A stretch of DNA of 64,000 bases from CAVWCQ01 sp963753545 (GTDB lineage Bacteria; Chloroflexota; Anaerolineae; Aggregatilineales; Aggregatilineaceae): assembly GCA_963753545.1 (NCBI GenBank), contig CAVWCQ010000003.1, positions 29,376 through 93,375 on the forward strand, in the 5' to 3' direction. The notes under the pieces were generated by a model that had not been told where the DNA came from, made no database searches, and was given only the letters and a program-made list of their open reading frames with translations. A program made the position numbers and the translations under genes. Position 1 is the stretch's first letter. Every line of letters starts with the position of its first letter. Of this stretch, positions 54,164 through 64,000 are shown one piece after another.

Positions 54164-55322
54164 AGCGTTTGATTTACCGCTGGAAAAGGAAAAGAGATGA
54201 TTTGGTTTTGCGTATGGCAGGTGGTCTCAACGCTGGTTGAACTTATCAGACTGGGACGCAGGTCGGAAAGCGACAAGGACTTGGAAATCTTATTGTTGCG
54301 TCGCCAACTGGCGATCTACGAACGCAGGCAAGAGCGTGCACCACATTTGTCTAGAGGCGAGAAATTGATGCTGGTGGTGCTGGCGACCAAGCTGAAAGCC
54401 AAGACAGGCCGCACGATCAAAGCCATGGGCGAGGTGATTCGGATCGTGAAACCGGCGACGTTGTTTGGGTGGCACGCGAGTTAGTGCGGCGCAAATGGAC
54501 CTATCGCCATCGCAACGCGGGTCGTCCACGGACAGACAAAGAAATCGAGCAACTCGTGTTGCGCCTGGCGCGCGAAAACGACTGGGGCTATGAGCGCATT
54601 GAAGGCGAATTGCTCAAACTGGGGTACACCATCAGCCATGAGACCGTGGGCAACATTCTGCATCGTCATGGGATTCCGCCTGCGCCAGAACGCGAGCCAT
54701 CACCGAGTTGGCGTCACCTGATGACGCATTATAAGGACCAACTGCTGGCGTGCGACTTTTTCACCGTCGAAACCTTGTTTCTCCAAACGATGTACGTGCT
54801 CGTGTTTATCGAGATTGGCACGTCGACGGGTCCATTTCGCGGGTTGCACCGCCCATCCGGACAAGGCCTGGGTCACCCAACAAGCCCGCCAGGTGATGTG
54901 GGAGTTGGAAGACCGCGAACCTGGCATCCGATTTCTGATCCGGGATAACGACAAGAAGTTCACACAATCTTTTGACACCGTTTTTCGCTCGGAAGGGATT
55001 GATGTGATCCCAACGCCTGTCGTGCCCCGAATGCCAACGCATTCACGGAACGGTGGATTCGATCCGTGCGTGAAGAATGTCTGGACAAGCTGTTGATCAT
55101 CAATCAGGCTCATCTCCGACGCGTGATGCGCGAATACATCGCGTTCTTCAACACCGCGCGTCCTCATCAGGGGCTTGAACAACGGATTCCCGTCCCCAAA
55201 GACGAGCGCTCGAAACCACTGGGCCTGTGCGTTGTCGCAACGGTGTTGGGTGGCATCATCCATGACTACTATCGCGACGCCGCGTAGGGGAAAATCGAGC
55301 ATTTACGATTTTTTGAGACTAC
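54096..55322 (+). mobile_element. Integrase-core-type insertion sequence, probably inactive
   Basis: The left end ACTCTCAAAATATTCATGC (from ~54098) resembles the reversed right end GTCTCAAAAAATCGTAAATG (to ~55320), an imperfect inverted repeat that I take as tentative boundaries. The inside is one transposase in four frames. The right side abuts a truncated SorC regulator gene, so insertion into that gene is likely. Confidence 0.6.
54197..55287 (+). pseudogene. rve/DDE transposase in four frames
   Basis: Joined order: LEILLLRRQLAIYERRQERA, ELVRRKWTYRHRNAGRP, WGYERIEGELLKLGYTISHE, LLACDFFTVETLF (first Asp), RFLIRDNDKKFTQSFD (second Asp) and ARPHQGLEQRIP (Glu region nearby). Typical of integrase-core transposases frequent in Chloroflexota. 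Breaks at ~54478 and ~55020 look like missing bases and ~54825 like an extra base; with mixed signs this copy may truly be decayed. Its closest relative in the window is the element at 56333. Confidence 0.8.
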
Positions 55323-55586
55323 GGGGTCAATTTCTACGACAACTGCTTCTTGCAGCCCAAATTTGGTTTCCAGTTTTTGTTCGAGATCGGTATAACTTCC
55401 AGGAGGGGAAAGAATGCTGATCTGGACAATACCTTCTTCAAGTGCCTGTTAAATCAATCGAGACACTTTAGGGCGAGACAACCGCAGGCGCTGTGAGATT
55501 TCCTGTTGCGTCAGGTTCTGCTCATAATATAGCTTACTGACCTTGCTAAGTAGCTTCAAATTCAATGGATTAGCGCGGCGTGGCAT
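55323..55586 (-). pseudogene. SorC-family transcriptional regulator, N-terminal remnant
   Basis: ATG at 55586 (MPRRANPLNLKLLSKVSKLY) leads to the helix-turn-helix NLTQQEISQRLRLSRPKVSR typical of SorC/DeoR-like sugar regulators. A TAA in the same frame follows at 55449-55451, where Lys is expected, then QALEEGIVQISILSPPGS and KLETKFGLQEAVVVEID continue in frame. It ends at the IS boundary; the effector domain is missing. Disrupted by both a nonsense codon and insertion. Confidence 0.8.
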
Positions 55587-56332
55587 GGTTGATTCTATTA
55601 AACAGATGTTTTAATCGGGCTGTTGTTCACTAATGAAAATATTCTCATTTAATACTAGGTCGTTTTGAGTGTAAAGTCAATTGTTTTTGACCGCCGATCA
55701 CCGATCCGTATGCTCGATGCGGCAAGAGTCCTCTGTTATACCCGCTGATTTGAGTGCGAAATCAACGGGAAAATCGACTTGTGCATCTTCAGGTCAGAAG
55801 GCACAACCCTAGAAATATACGCGGGACCAGAACTATGGAACCCGCGCCAACCGCGCTTTTGGATCGAAGCCTTAATGGAAACTGAGAGAAGAAAGTCGAT
55901 TTAAATCAACAAAAAAAGCGATGAAAGTCAACATTTCACCGCTTTTTTCTTTGTGTAGCCAGTGCGGGAGCGACGGGCGTCGCATTATCGTATTCCGCAT
56001 AAGTCTTCCTTTGCTTATTTCATTGAGTTTGGTTTTTGTAAATTACACGATTGCTATCGTTTAAAGAAATACAGGTCCTTTTAGCATTGCTTACAAAGCA
56101 TCTGTTCAGTCTCTGCCCCTATCTGTCATAGCAAATCATACAATTTTGCTACTTCGATTGAACAAGGCAGTAAATAAATCAGCTATATGTGAAAATCCCT
56201 TTGTAAAAATAGTTGTTTAATTATGAAAAATATGTTGTTTTTAGTAAATTAATAAATTTTTATTTTGCTGGACACTCAGACAATTTCATTATACGATTTT
56301 ATCAGAATGAACTTGCTTGTTTTGCAACTTCC
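55587..56332. other. Intergenic, AT-rich towards the right, with a tRNA-end-like motif and hairpin
   Basis: 55905-55975 contains AAAAAAAGCGATGAAAG...TTTCACCGCTTTTTTC, a terminator-like stem for both strands, followed by CGGGAGCGACGGGCGTCGC. Its reverse complement shares CCCGTCGCTCCCG with the tRNA-like part of the 118-bp repeats. No complete tRNA cloverleaf was found. 56050-56330 is strongly AT-rich, without genes. Confidence 0.45.
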
Positions 56333-57609
56333 TGTGGGGGTCAAAAAAACAATCCGAGGCGAAATCAGGTAGAATTCCTCGCAGTAGCAGACGGTAAAGT
56401 AGCAGCATCACTCCTCGAAGGTCAGTCAATCATTGATAATCAACTACGTGGGAAGAAAACTGGGACATGTGATACGCCAGGGCATGTCCTGGTTTGAAGT
56501 GCAATTCAAGCAGTGGATACAACCCAGCACGACCAATCAGACCATGGGCGTCTTAAGCGATCTGACACGAAGCAAACGTGAGCTGATCGCCGAAAACATG
56601 TTCTTGCGCCAGCAATTGATAGTGCTGGAACGACAGGTGGCCCATCCAAGGTTGAAGCAACGGGATCGACAGCTCTTAGTGGTGTTGGCGAGTAGAATTC
56701 CTGACTGGAAACACGCCTTGGTGGTGGTCAAGCCGGATACCCTGGTACGCTGGCATCAACAAGGCTTCAAGTTGTTTTGGCAGCGAAAGTCGCGGGGCAA
56801 ATCAGGGCAGACCGCCGATTGCAGCGGAAACCATCGCCTTGATTGAAGAGATGGCTATCAACAATCGAACCTGGCGAGCCGAACGAATCCAGGGCGAACT
56901 CCTCAAGCTGGGGATCAAGATCAACAGAGGCACTGTCAAGAAATATATGCGACGTGCACGAGGCCGTCTACCGCCCGTGAAACGAGGGCAGACCTGGGCC
57001 ACCTTCATCCACAATCATGCGGGTGAAATGTGGGCGTGTGATTTTGTGCAAACCTACGACTTGTTTTTCCGCACCGTGTTTGTGTTCTTCATCATCGAAT
57101 TAGGGTCGCGTCGAGTAGTGCATTACGGAGTCACTCGTTCACCGAGTGATATCTGGGTGGCCCAGCAGGTGAGAGAGGCAACTCCTTACGATGAACAGCC
57201 CCGTTTTCTGATCCGCGATAATGACAGCAAGTATGGGCCATGTTTCGCGCGCGTGTGTGACGATAGGCGGATTGAGGTTCGCAGGACTCCGGTGCGAGCA
57301 CCCAAAGCCAACTCAATCTGTGAGCGCTTCATCGGCAGTGTGAGACGCGAATGCCTGGATCATATCCTGATCTTGAGCGAGCGACATCTGTACCGGATCA
57401 TTGGGGAATACGTCGCGTATTTCAACCACTCACGTCCGCATCAAGGTCTGGGTCAGCATATACCCGATCCACCCGACGAGAGTGGTTATGAAGACCGAGA
57501 GGGATTATCGCATGTTGTTGGCTACCCGGTTCTCGGCGGTCTGCACCACGACTATCGCTGGGTTGCTTGACCGAGAAAATGCCCTGGATGGGATTTTTTG
57601 ACCCCCACA
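56333..57609 (+). mobile_element. Insertion sequence with TGTGGGGGTCAAAAAA ends
   Basis: 1277 bp. Left end TGTGGGGGTCAAAAAAACAA and right end (reverse strand) TGTGGGGGTCAAAAAATCCC form inverted repeats of ~16 bp. One transposase inside. It sits at the boundary between the Chloroflexota-like and Bacteroidota-like parts. Confidence 0.85.
56544..57570 (+). CDS. rve/DDE transposase (one frameshift)
   Basis: ~340 aa after deleting one base near 56812 (SGQT then PIAAETIALIEEM). N-terminal helical part ELIAENMFLRQQLIVLERQV, DNA-binding TWRAERIQGELLKLGIKINR, catalytic WACDFVQTYDLFFR (Asp), FLIRDNDSKYGPCFAR (Asp) and ANSICERFIGSVRRECLD (Glu). End GLHHDYRWVA like the other transposase's GIIHDYYRDAA. 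The DDE set is complete; start at the ATG 56544 is a choice, the frame is open from 56433. Confidence 0.85.
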
Positions 57610-57878
57610 CCTACCGAACTCTTCGCCGAAAGGAGGTCGACAGCGACGCTATTGTAGCAATCGAAATCGGCAACACATGAAAAGCAGCTTGCGGCCAGCC
57701 CTAAAAGAACTATCAAGGGCTGTGTTGCGAGTGACGACAACCTTCAGTACGTGGGAGTGATCGATCAAATGGATCATAGTAGGATGATCAAAAACACTTT
57801 GTATGTTCAGTAATACTCTTATTCTCTCTCTTTCCATACAGTTTCTGATGGAAATACGTAAAATCACAACAAGAACAT
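57610..57878. other. Junction region, no gene seen
   Basis: The first ~130 bases still have Chloroflexota-like composition; from ~57780 the sequence becomes AT-rich and Bacteroidota-like. No inverted or direct repeat was recognised that would define an integration site. Confidence 0.4.
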
Positions 57879-58076
57879 GTGCATACAACTCTCCATAAAA
57901 CACCAAGCAAAAATCCGCTTCACTTGCTTACTTTGGTCTTTGGTTTCCTTTTACTGTTTTTGGCCATTTCATCAGTCTGGATGTTTAACAGGAGGTCGAA
58001 AGTATTCCGGAATGGGATCTATACCGTTTTGACTGGATTTATTTTTGCAGTTGTGCTTCTTTTCTTTTTATTTTAG
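57879..58076 (+). CDS. Small two-helix membrane protein, unknown
   Basis: 65 aa, LLTLVFGFLLLFLAISSVWM, a basic loop NRRSKVFRNG, then a second helix. Poor ribosome site. No family assigned; base composition matches the Bacteroidota-like segment that follows. Confidence 0.4.
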   Translation: MHTTLHKTPSKNPLHLLTLVFGFLLLFLAISSVWMFNRRSKVFRNGIYTVLTGFIFAVVLLFFLF

Positions 58077-58109
58077 TATCTTCAAGAAGAAGTTATCAAA
58101 AAGAAAACA

Positions 58110-59606
58110 ATGCTTAAAACATTTAAGATTTTATTGGCACTCACAGTCATGTGTTTCCTGGTGGGAGACCGCAGCAGGCCAGACCAAAGATCCTTTGCTT
58201 TTCCCAAGGGATAACTTTACAGTAGAAACCAGAACGGTGAAAACCTCTGCAGGTGAAAAGAAAGTCACCTACCGCTCTTACATGCACATTCCCTATGTGG
58301 CAAATCCTGTTGACAAAGATTATCAGAGCCTGAACGTCAGTGTTCCCGTTGAGATTGATGGTAAAGCCGTTGACGCTGAAAATGCCCCTATTTTATTTGA
58401 CATTGGCGTTGGCGGTTATATGTCCGTCGAGGAATGCCGGCGGTAATCCAGGTGGTCCTGGTGGCGGTAGGGGTGGTCCCCCCAATAGCAGCAAGTGTCA
58501 GCAGCAGGTCAGATTTGGCCCTGGCAGCGGGTTATGTAATAGTATCCCCCGGCTGCCGCGGACGTGACAACAAGGCTGCTGACGGCACCTATTATGGCAA
58601 GGCGCCTGCTGCCATTGTGGACCTGAAAGCAGCTGTCCGCTACATACGCCACAACAAAGGTGTGATGCCCGGCAACGTGGACAGGATTGTTTCGAGTTGG
58701 CTGCAGTGCAGGCGGGGCATTATCCGCACTTCTTGGTGCTTCCGGCAACAGCCCTTTGTATGATTCATATCTGAAGGAAATTGGCGCTGCCGATGCGGCT
58801 GATAATATATATGCCAGTGCCTGCTACAGCCCCATTACCGATCTGGAGCACGCCGACGGGGCCTATGAGTGGATGTATCGGACCTTGCCGGCCCGATCCG
58901 GCCTGGTGGATCAGGAGCTTTCAAAACAACTGAAAGCATCCTATGCCGAATATCAGCAATCACTGAATATTAAGGGTAAAAACGGCTTTGGAACCATCAC
59001 GGCAGACAATTATGACAAGTATCTTCTGCAATATTATCTGATACCATCAGCGAATAAATACCTGAAAGAATTGTCGGATAACGAACGCAGAGAATACCTG
59101 GCAAATAACAAATGGATCACATGGACTGATAAAGGGGCCACGTTTGCCTTCGCAGACTATGTTGCGCATGTCGGCAGAATGAAAGGCCTTCCCGCCTTTG
59201 ACGATTTTGACATGAAGCAGCCCGAGCCCGATATTGTTCGGCAACAAAACCACCGCTGCCAGACACTTTACCAATTTCAGCCTGCAGCAATCTACCGGTG
59301 ATCAAGAATGCCGAGATTGACAGTGAACTGCAAACGGTGGTAAACATGATGAATGCCATGTACTTCATCGGCCAGAACAACAGCGGTTGTGCCGGTAAAT
59401 GGTGGCTCCGGAACGGTACTACCGACAACCACACCTCACAAACCGTCATGGTGAACCTGGCCACAAGCCTGGAGAACCTGAACAAGGAAGTGAATGCCTG
59501 GGTTTTCTGGGATGGAGGACACTGCGCGGATGATGATCCTGAAGGATTGATCGCCTGGATCGGAAATGTCACAGGTTTCACCAAACATCCAAATTCAAAT
59601 CAATAA
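58110..59606 (+). CDS. Tannase-like alpha/beta hydrolase (subtype B), several frameshifts
   Basis: Reconstructed ~495 aa. Signal peptide MLKTFKILLALTVMCFLVG, then FTVETRTVKTSAGEKKVTYR and APILFDIGVGGYM, a Gly-rich GGNPGGPGGGRGG loop, AAGYVIVSPGCRGRDN (oxyanion side), the nucleophile region CSAGGALSALLGASGN, CYSPITDLEHADGAYEW, and WDGGHCADDDPEGL with the catalytic His. This set matches bacterial tannase/feruloyl-esterase-like hydrolases. Frame changes near 58170, 58432, 58495, 58692 and 59235. Secreted enzyme that cleaves aromatic esters such as galloyl groups; the exact substrate is open. Confidence 0.75.
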
Positions 59607-59666
59607 CTGACCATACGCCCAACCCGGCCAGATGGATACTGGGATCCGGGCAAATTAATAACCAAA

Positions 59667-60681
59667 ATGAAAACCATTATGTATGATAAGTTGAGAAAAA
59701 TATTATTGTTTGCCTGCATAATTTCAGGGGCTATAGAGGTATCTGCGCAAACGAATGTTATCCGTCCGAATGAAATATGGGCTGATCAAAATGGAGACCA
59801 TATACAGGCACATGGCGGAGGCATCATTAAGGTAGGATCAATATTCTATTGGTATGGTGAAGAAAGACGGCAAGGTTTGGACCCCAATTATCGCTATGTA
59901 AGCTGTTATTCATCTAAAGACCTTGTTAATTGGGAGTTTAAAGGAGATGTGTTTAAATTGTCGGATCCGGACAGCATTGGGAAATCATGGGTGTTGGAGC
60001 GTCCCAAAGTATTCTACAACGCTAAAACAAAAAAATACGTGATGTACATGCACCTTGATGGACCCAAGGGAGGGAAAATGGGATATCTGTATGCACGGGT
60101 TGGGTTGGCAATAAGTGATAAGGCAACCGGTCCGTTCAGTTATATCCGGTCGTTTCGTCCTCTTGGTTACCAAAGCCGGGATATCGGACAGTTTATAGAC
60201 GATGATGGTACAGCCTACCTGATTTTCGAGGACAGGCCTAATGGGTTTCATATAGCCAGGCTTTCTGAGGATTATCTTGATGTAGAAAAAGATATGTGCC
60301 TGATTAAAGCATCCGTAGAAGGTGGAGCCCTTATCCATTACAAAGGGTTGTATTATGTTCTGGGTTCTGCTTTAACAGGGTGTTCTCCCAATCCCAACAA
60401 ATATGCCACAGCCAAAAGCCTCGAAGGCCCTTGGAGCGAATTTTGGATGTGGCGCCGCCCGAACAAATACTTACGGTTCGCAATCAACCATGATGCTGAA
60501 AGTACCGGGAAAAAAGACACCACGGTTATATTTATGGGAGATGTTTGGAAGGACCCTGTCGGATTCAAGGTACCTGTGGATGCCTGTGGAAATCGGAGAT
60601 GGAAAACTTTGGTTGCCTGAACCCAAACCATGGACAATTAATATAAAAACAGGTGAGCGGGCTATGATAATTCCAAATTGA
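59667..60681 (+). CDS. Glycoside hydrolase family 43 protein (exo-beta-1,3-galactanase-like), frameshifted near the end
   Basis: ~338 aa. Signal peptide LLFACIISGAIEVSAQ. Five-bladed propeller with IQAHGGGIIKVGSIFYWYGE, WVLERPKVFYN, SRDIGQFIDDDGTAYLIFED and SVEGGALIHYKGLYYVLGS. The HAHGGG/YWYGE pattern resembles the GH43 group of exo-beta-1,3-galactanases, where the first catalytic Asp is often not conserved. After ~60440 the frame must change (YGSQSTMMLKV; then TVIFMGDVWK; then YLWMPVEIGDGKLWLPEPKP). Secreted; works with the neighbouring galactosidase. Confidence 0.8.
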
Positions 60682-60796
60682 TTGCCGTAGATCGTCCGTT
60701 TGAAACAAAATAGCCCGAAAGTTCAATTTTTCGTTGTCAGGCTCCTCCGGGCTTTTGAAATGAGTTACTTTGGAAAAATCCGGCATAGGGATGAGA

Positions 60797-61619
60797 TCAA
60801 AAGGTCATCCCTATCCGGAATGATAACATTTTCTGAGTAACCACATTCGTGGTTGATCTCCGTTATCCCTTGTAATGTCAAAGAAGTTATTGTCAAATCC
60901 AATACCGAAAACAATGTTATTATTTCCTGAGAGAGGATATTCCATACCCGCCATTATATGGAATGAAACGTTGAATGATTTCAGTTCCGCCAAAGCATTA
61001 CCTCCTATATATTGAGTGAAGGTATGTTTGCCCTGCCCCCGATTACGATTTTTGGATCGAATCCAAGATCTGTGAAAAATCTTCCGTAACCGATCTGGTT
61101 TGTCTGGAGCTTTAAGCCAAGAGGTATGGAAAGATAGGTGATTCTATAAGTAATTGCTTCTCCGGGCTCAATTGTAAGAATTTGACGTGATTGTAGTTTT
61201 TCAGCTTGAAACTGGTGGTCTCCCTGTTGATAAGTCTTCCTCCGGCATTAATAATATTTATCCCTGAAGAAAAGGAATAGTTGGGACTAAAATAACTGTT
61301 ATACGAAATGCCGAAATTAAATCCGGGAACCACCCCGTCGTTGCGGGTATCATAACTATCAGTTGAAAACCAGCTGATCAGAGGATCAAAATGAATGCTG
61401 AAGCTTATGAAAGGCTGATCACCGCCCATTTGGAATCATGGATCATAATCCTGCCGGCTTTGAATTGTGTGGGTATGCGGCGATGACTGGCTGGAAAGGT
61501 GACATATGCGACCCTGGGCAATAGCCTGGCTGGGCAAATGTATTCTGGCACATTAATATCAGAGAAACAGCAAGTAATGTTATAATCGTTCCTGTCGCAC
61601 GTTTATGATTGCGTTTCAT
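60797..61619 (-). CDS. PorT-like outer-membrane beta-barrel protein, frameshifted
   Basis: Reconstructed: signal peptide from ATG 61619 (MKRNHKRATGTIITLLAVSL...CQNTFAQ), then GFNFGISYNSYFSPNYSFSS, LQTNQIGYGRFFTDLGFDPK, SFNVSFHIMAGMEYPLSGNN and the end TQKMLSFRIGMTF, with a terminal Phe typical of outer-membrane barrels. Frame changes occur near 61440, 61110, 61015 and 60840. About 270 aa. Such proteins are typical of Bacteroidota. Function not predicted. Confidence 0.65.
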
Positions 61620-61828
61620 TTCTGGTAAGGAAAAATTAAAATTATCAAATAAATCTGACAGTACAATAAGTATTATCATGAAGTAAAAAATACAAATATT
61701 AAGCCAAGTTTTAGTTTTGCTGATAAGCGGAATAATTTAGAATCAGGTAACGCCCGGTTTAAATGGGCAATATTTCACCATGCCAATCCCGTAGTGACGG
61801 AATAGTTTAGAACCGGGAGTTAGAATAA

Positions 61829-62356
61829 TTATAAAATAGGGTCACCGCAAAATTCTTTTCGCTTGCAGTTTTTGCAGTATTTGCCCATCCAGACTTCATC
61901 AAACTGGTTCATAATTGCCTTAACTATTTCGGGATCAGTTGTAACGAAGCCTGATTCGAAGTTGCGGGTATTTGCACTTTTTATACCTAATCCTGCTCCT
62001 GTAAGATTTGCGGAACCTGAATATGCAAATTTGCCATCAATAATAATGTGTTTGAAATGAACCCTTGGGCATAGCTGCCTCTCCATATTTTTCCATAACA
62101 AAGGGTATTTATCAAAACTTTTTCTAAAGTTAGCACCAGGTTCTTTTGCATGTAAAAGGCGAATGGCTACTTTCTTTTTTGCCAGACTGTCAAGTACAGA
62201 CAAAAAAGATTGAACGGTTCCTTTGTGGTGCACATGCAGATCCTTTATATCGGCCGTACCTATCCACACAAAGGAGGTTGCACCTGCAACAGGCTCGATA
62301 GCCTGCTTATATAATTGTTCGTTGGTTATAAAATTTATACTCATGTTCCCATACAC
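61829..62356 (-). CDS. Phospholipase D-like protein with one HKD motif
   Basis: 175 aa, start at 62356 or Met5 (MSINFITNEQ). One HKD motif: FKHIIIDGKFAYSGSANLTG gives H-x-K-x4-D with the following G-S-x-N. Enzymes with one motif dimerise to make the active site (as in Nuc-type nucleases). The Cys-rich end CKNCKRKEFCGD may bind a metal. No signal peptide. Alone in orientation between the barrel protein and the membrane protein. Confidence 0.8.
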   Translation of the reverse strand: MYGNMSINFITNEQLYKQAIEPVAGATSFVWIGTADIKDLHVHHKGTVQSFLSVLDSLAKKKVAIRLLHAKEPGANFRKSFDKYPLLWKNMERQLCPRVHFKHIIIDGKFAYSGSANLTGAGLGIKSANTRNFESGFVTTDPEIVKAIMNQFDEVWMGKYCKNCKRKEFCGDPIL

Positions 62357-62522
62357 TTTTGGGCAGCCCTTTCAAGCTGCACCCTCCGTCACCTGGTTTT
62401 GTTTAACCGGTACCTTCTCCGGTTCATAACATCGGAGTTTAACGTAAGGACTGGCTGGCTAATTGTTATTTGTATAATTCTGAATATTTTCCTGAAGTGT
62501 TAATAATTTTTCCTGATAAAAC

Positions 62523-62959
62523 TTAACATATTTGCAATATTTTCTGTGAAGGATTTTCCTTTAATTGCTTCTTTAAAATTTTATAAGTCTCATCAAATTT
62601 TTGAAGTTCAGATTCAAACTTAGCCTTTTCTTCTAAATTATTAATCGAATTAGAAGTAAGCCGGGTAGTTCGGTTAATCTGACGTTTATAATCATGTTCT
62701 GCTTTCCAGTATTTAAAAGAAATACGTGACAGGGGAGGACATAGATAGATTCTCCAAAAAAGAAAAGATAAAATAAAAATAAGTATTGTTGCTATGCCAA
62801 CTTTTACCAGATATGGCACAATATTTATTACTTCCTTAAATTTATTTATTAATTTATTAAAGAAGTGTTCATTATGATCGGGTTCAGGTTGATATACATC
62901 GAACTTATCTTTATTATCCCTAATAAATTTTTCTAATTTTCTTCTTCGAGGTTTTTCAT
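62523..62959 (-). CDS. Single-helix membrane protein, anti-sigma-like (Bacteroidota type)
   Basis: ~145 aa. The open frame from 62819 extends upstream: KLEKFIRDNKDKFDVYQPEP then NEHFFNKLINKFKEV, a cytoplasmic head, followed by the helix VKVGIATILIFILSFLFW and a charged coiled-coil tail ELQKFDETYKILKKQLKEN. The head resembles proteins encoded after ECF sigma genes in Bacteroidota (my recollection). An ATG at 62959 (MKNLEEE) is one frame off, so a small error is likely there. No sigma gene is in the window. Confidence 0.55.
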
Positions 62960-63252
62960 ATAAAATAAATTATCAAACCAAAGTACACCATCTAAGATCA
63001 TAATTCAAGGCTGTTATGTAAAGATATTTCAAATTCTCACATAATTCAATCCCGGAGGGGAGTATGAGCGTGATTTCAATTTAGTTTGTAAGTAATTCAT
63101 GCATCCCCGGAAAACGATTGTAAACTTATTTTGTGTAAGTTTAAGGGAAAACTGTAATAAACCAGGTGTTCCGCAGGAACAATTATTGATAATAGTTTTA
63201 CCGGAAAAGGTTAAAAAGATACTAATTATTTCAAATTAAGAAGATACTATTT
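62960..63252. other. AT-rich intergenic region
   Basis: No gene seen. It must hold the promoters of the divergent membrane-protein gene and the GH35 gene. CCGGAGGGG at 63052 is a lone GC-rich patch. Confidence 0.35.
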
Positions 63253-64000
63253 ATGAAGAAGAAGAGATCTTTACTCGTGGTGCTGGTGACATTTGCCTCA
63301 ATGGTCATGATGGCGCAGACAGGGACTGAAACCCCACAGGAGCTGCCTCAAATAAAACAGAATGGATTAGTAAAGCAGATATTCGTGGACGGCAAACACC
63401 TTTATCATGCTTTCAGGTGAATTGCATAACTCGAGCGCCTCCAGTATCGGGTATATGAAACCGATATGGGATAAACTGTCCGCAATGCACCTTAACACGG
63501 TTATTTCGACAGTGAGCTGGGAACTGTTGGAGCCGGAAGAAGGCAAGTTCAATTTTGAACTCGTGGATGCGCAAATAAAGGAGGCACGGGATAGGGATAT
63601 TCGTCTCGTAATCATCTGGTTTGCTTCCTGGAAGAACGGAGGATCCAACTATACGCCCTTATGGGTGAAAACAAATACTCAACGGTTTCCAGTACCAGCC
63701 AGGAAACCTGTGACAAAAGGGAATAGCAGCATATTCCTTGAAGCAGACAGGACTATGCCTGTAAGTCCGCTTGGAGAGGCGTCGATGCTGGCCGAAGCCA
63801 GAGCGTTTCGTGCATTGATGCGTCATATCAGGGAGGTAGATCCACGGCGCCGGTTATCATGATGCAGGTTGATAACGAGATGGGACTGCTGGGCGACAGC
63901 CGTGACCGCTCAAAGCTGGCGGATGCTGCATGGGCTAAACCTGTACCGGCACAATTAATAAATTATTTTAAATAAGGCAGCTCTTCTTCCGGAAATGAAG
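63253..64000 (+). CDS. GH35-type beta-galactosidase, N-terminal part (frameshifted, runs off the edge)
   Basis: ATG at 63253: MKKKRSLLVVLVTFASMVMM-AQ signal peptide. Then IMLSGELHNSSASSIGYMKP, LNTVISTVSWELLEPEEGKF, LVIIWFASWKNGGSNYTPLW and, after another frame change near 63847, PVIMMQVDNEMGLLG, in which the Glu of N-E is the acid/base residue. Matches GH35 (DUF5597-containing) galactosidases. Frame breaks near 63402, 63847 and 63973; the last stop disappears if one base is removed, so the gene continues to the right. Secreted; it likely trims galactosyl side chains together with GH43. Confidence 0.8.

Noticed and set aside
55905..56010. Complete tRNA gene on the minus strand
   Set aside because: Only a T-arm/acceptor-like 3' end is seen; D-arm and anticodon arm are absent.

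Overview
The first ~57.6 kb look like the chromosome of a Chloroflexota bacterium of the Anaerolineae type. The grounds are the mix of gene families: a SARP/BTAD - Ser/Thr kinase - nSTAND - WD40 protein, a LuxR regulator with an N-terminal ATPase, LLM flavin oxidoreductases, and sugar cassettes with UroD-like and phosphotriesterase-like enzymes. This is inferred from family content, not from a marker gene. From ~57.6 kb to the right edge the DNA is AT-richer and the genes (tannase-like esterase, GH43, outer-membrane barrel, GH35 galactosidase) look like Bacteroidota. That part is either a transferred island or a chimeric join. No rRNA, complete tRNA or CRISPR array was seen.

Layout. 1-3.4 kb: a sulfur-carrier (CysO/HcyS-type) cysteine/methionine operon on the minus strand. 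3.7-5.3 kb: an ABC ATPase remnant and a BNR-repeat protein. 6.1-11.5 kb: one giant minus-strand sensor/regulator broken into five reading frames. 11.5-12.4 kb: a secreted unknown. 12.9-23.8 kb: a sugar-acquisition and catabolism locus (Gfo/Idh, UroD-like, SIS, shikimate-DH-like, FAD oxidoreductase, phosphotriesterase-like, ROK kinase, ribose-type ABC importer). 24.4-29.1 kb: selenium-binding protein, DUF2182 membrane protein and a broken LuxR regulator. 29.9-33.8 kb: a tightly overlapped minus-strand operon of two LLM oxidoreductases, a TIGR04076-like protein, RidA and an M24 peptidase. 33.9-37.4 kb: a divergent peptide-type ABC importer without ATPases, ended by an IS5 element. 38.3-39.4 kb: a cupin and IS debris. 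39.7-53.9 kb: a large potassium locus (small ORF, kdpFABCDE, a second half-length KdpD kinase with its regulator, a Usp-like gene, a KimA-like permease, and a free-standing KdpD N-half). 54.1-57.6 kb: two integrase-type IS elements and a SorC regulator cut by the first. 57.9-64 kb: the Bacteroidota-like polysaccharide segment.

Three 118-bp direct repeats (12.5, 24.1 and 29.4 kb) containing a tRNA-3'-end-like sequence plus a hairpin separate the sugar locus and the selenium-binding-protein block from their surroundings, suggesting cassette-like insertion.

Many conserved genes are broken by single-base frameshifts, and most of those inspected are restored by removing one base. This occurs in both halves of the window, so residual insertion errors in the assembly are likely. 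The affected genes are therefore described as reconstructed products, with the break points given.
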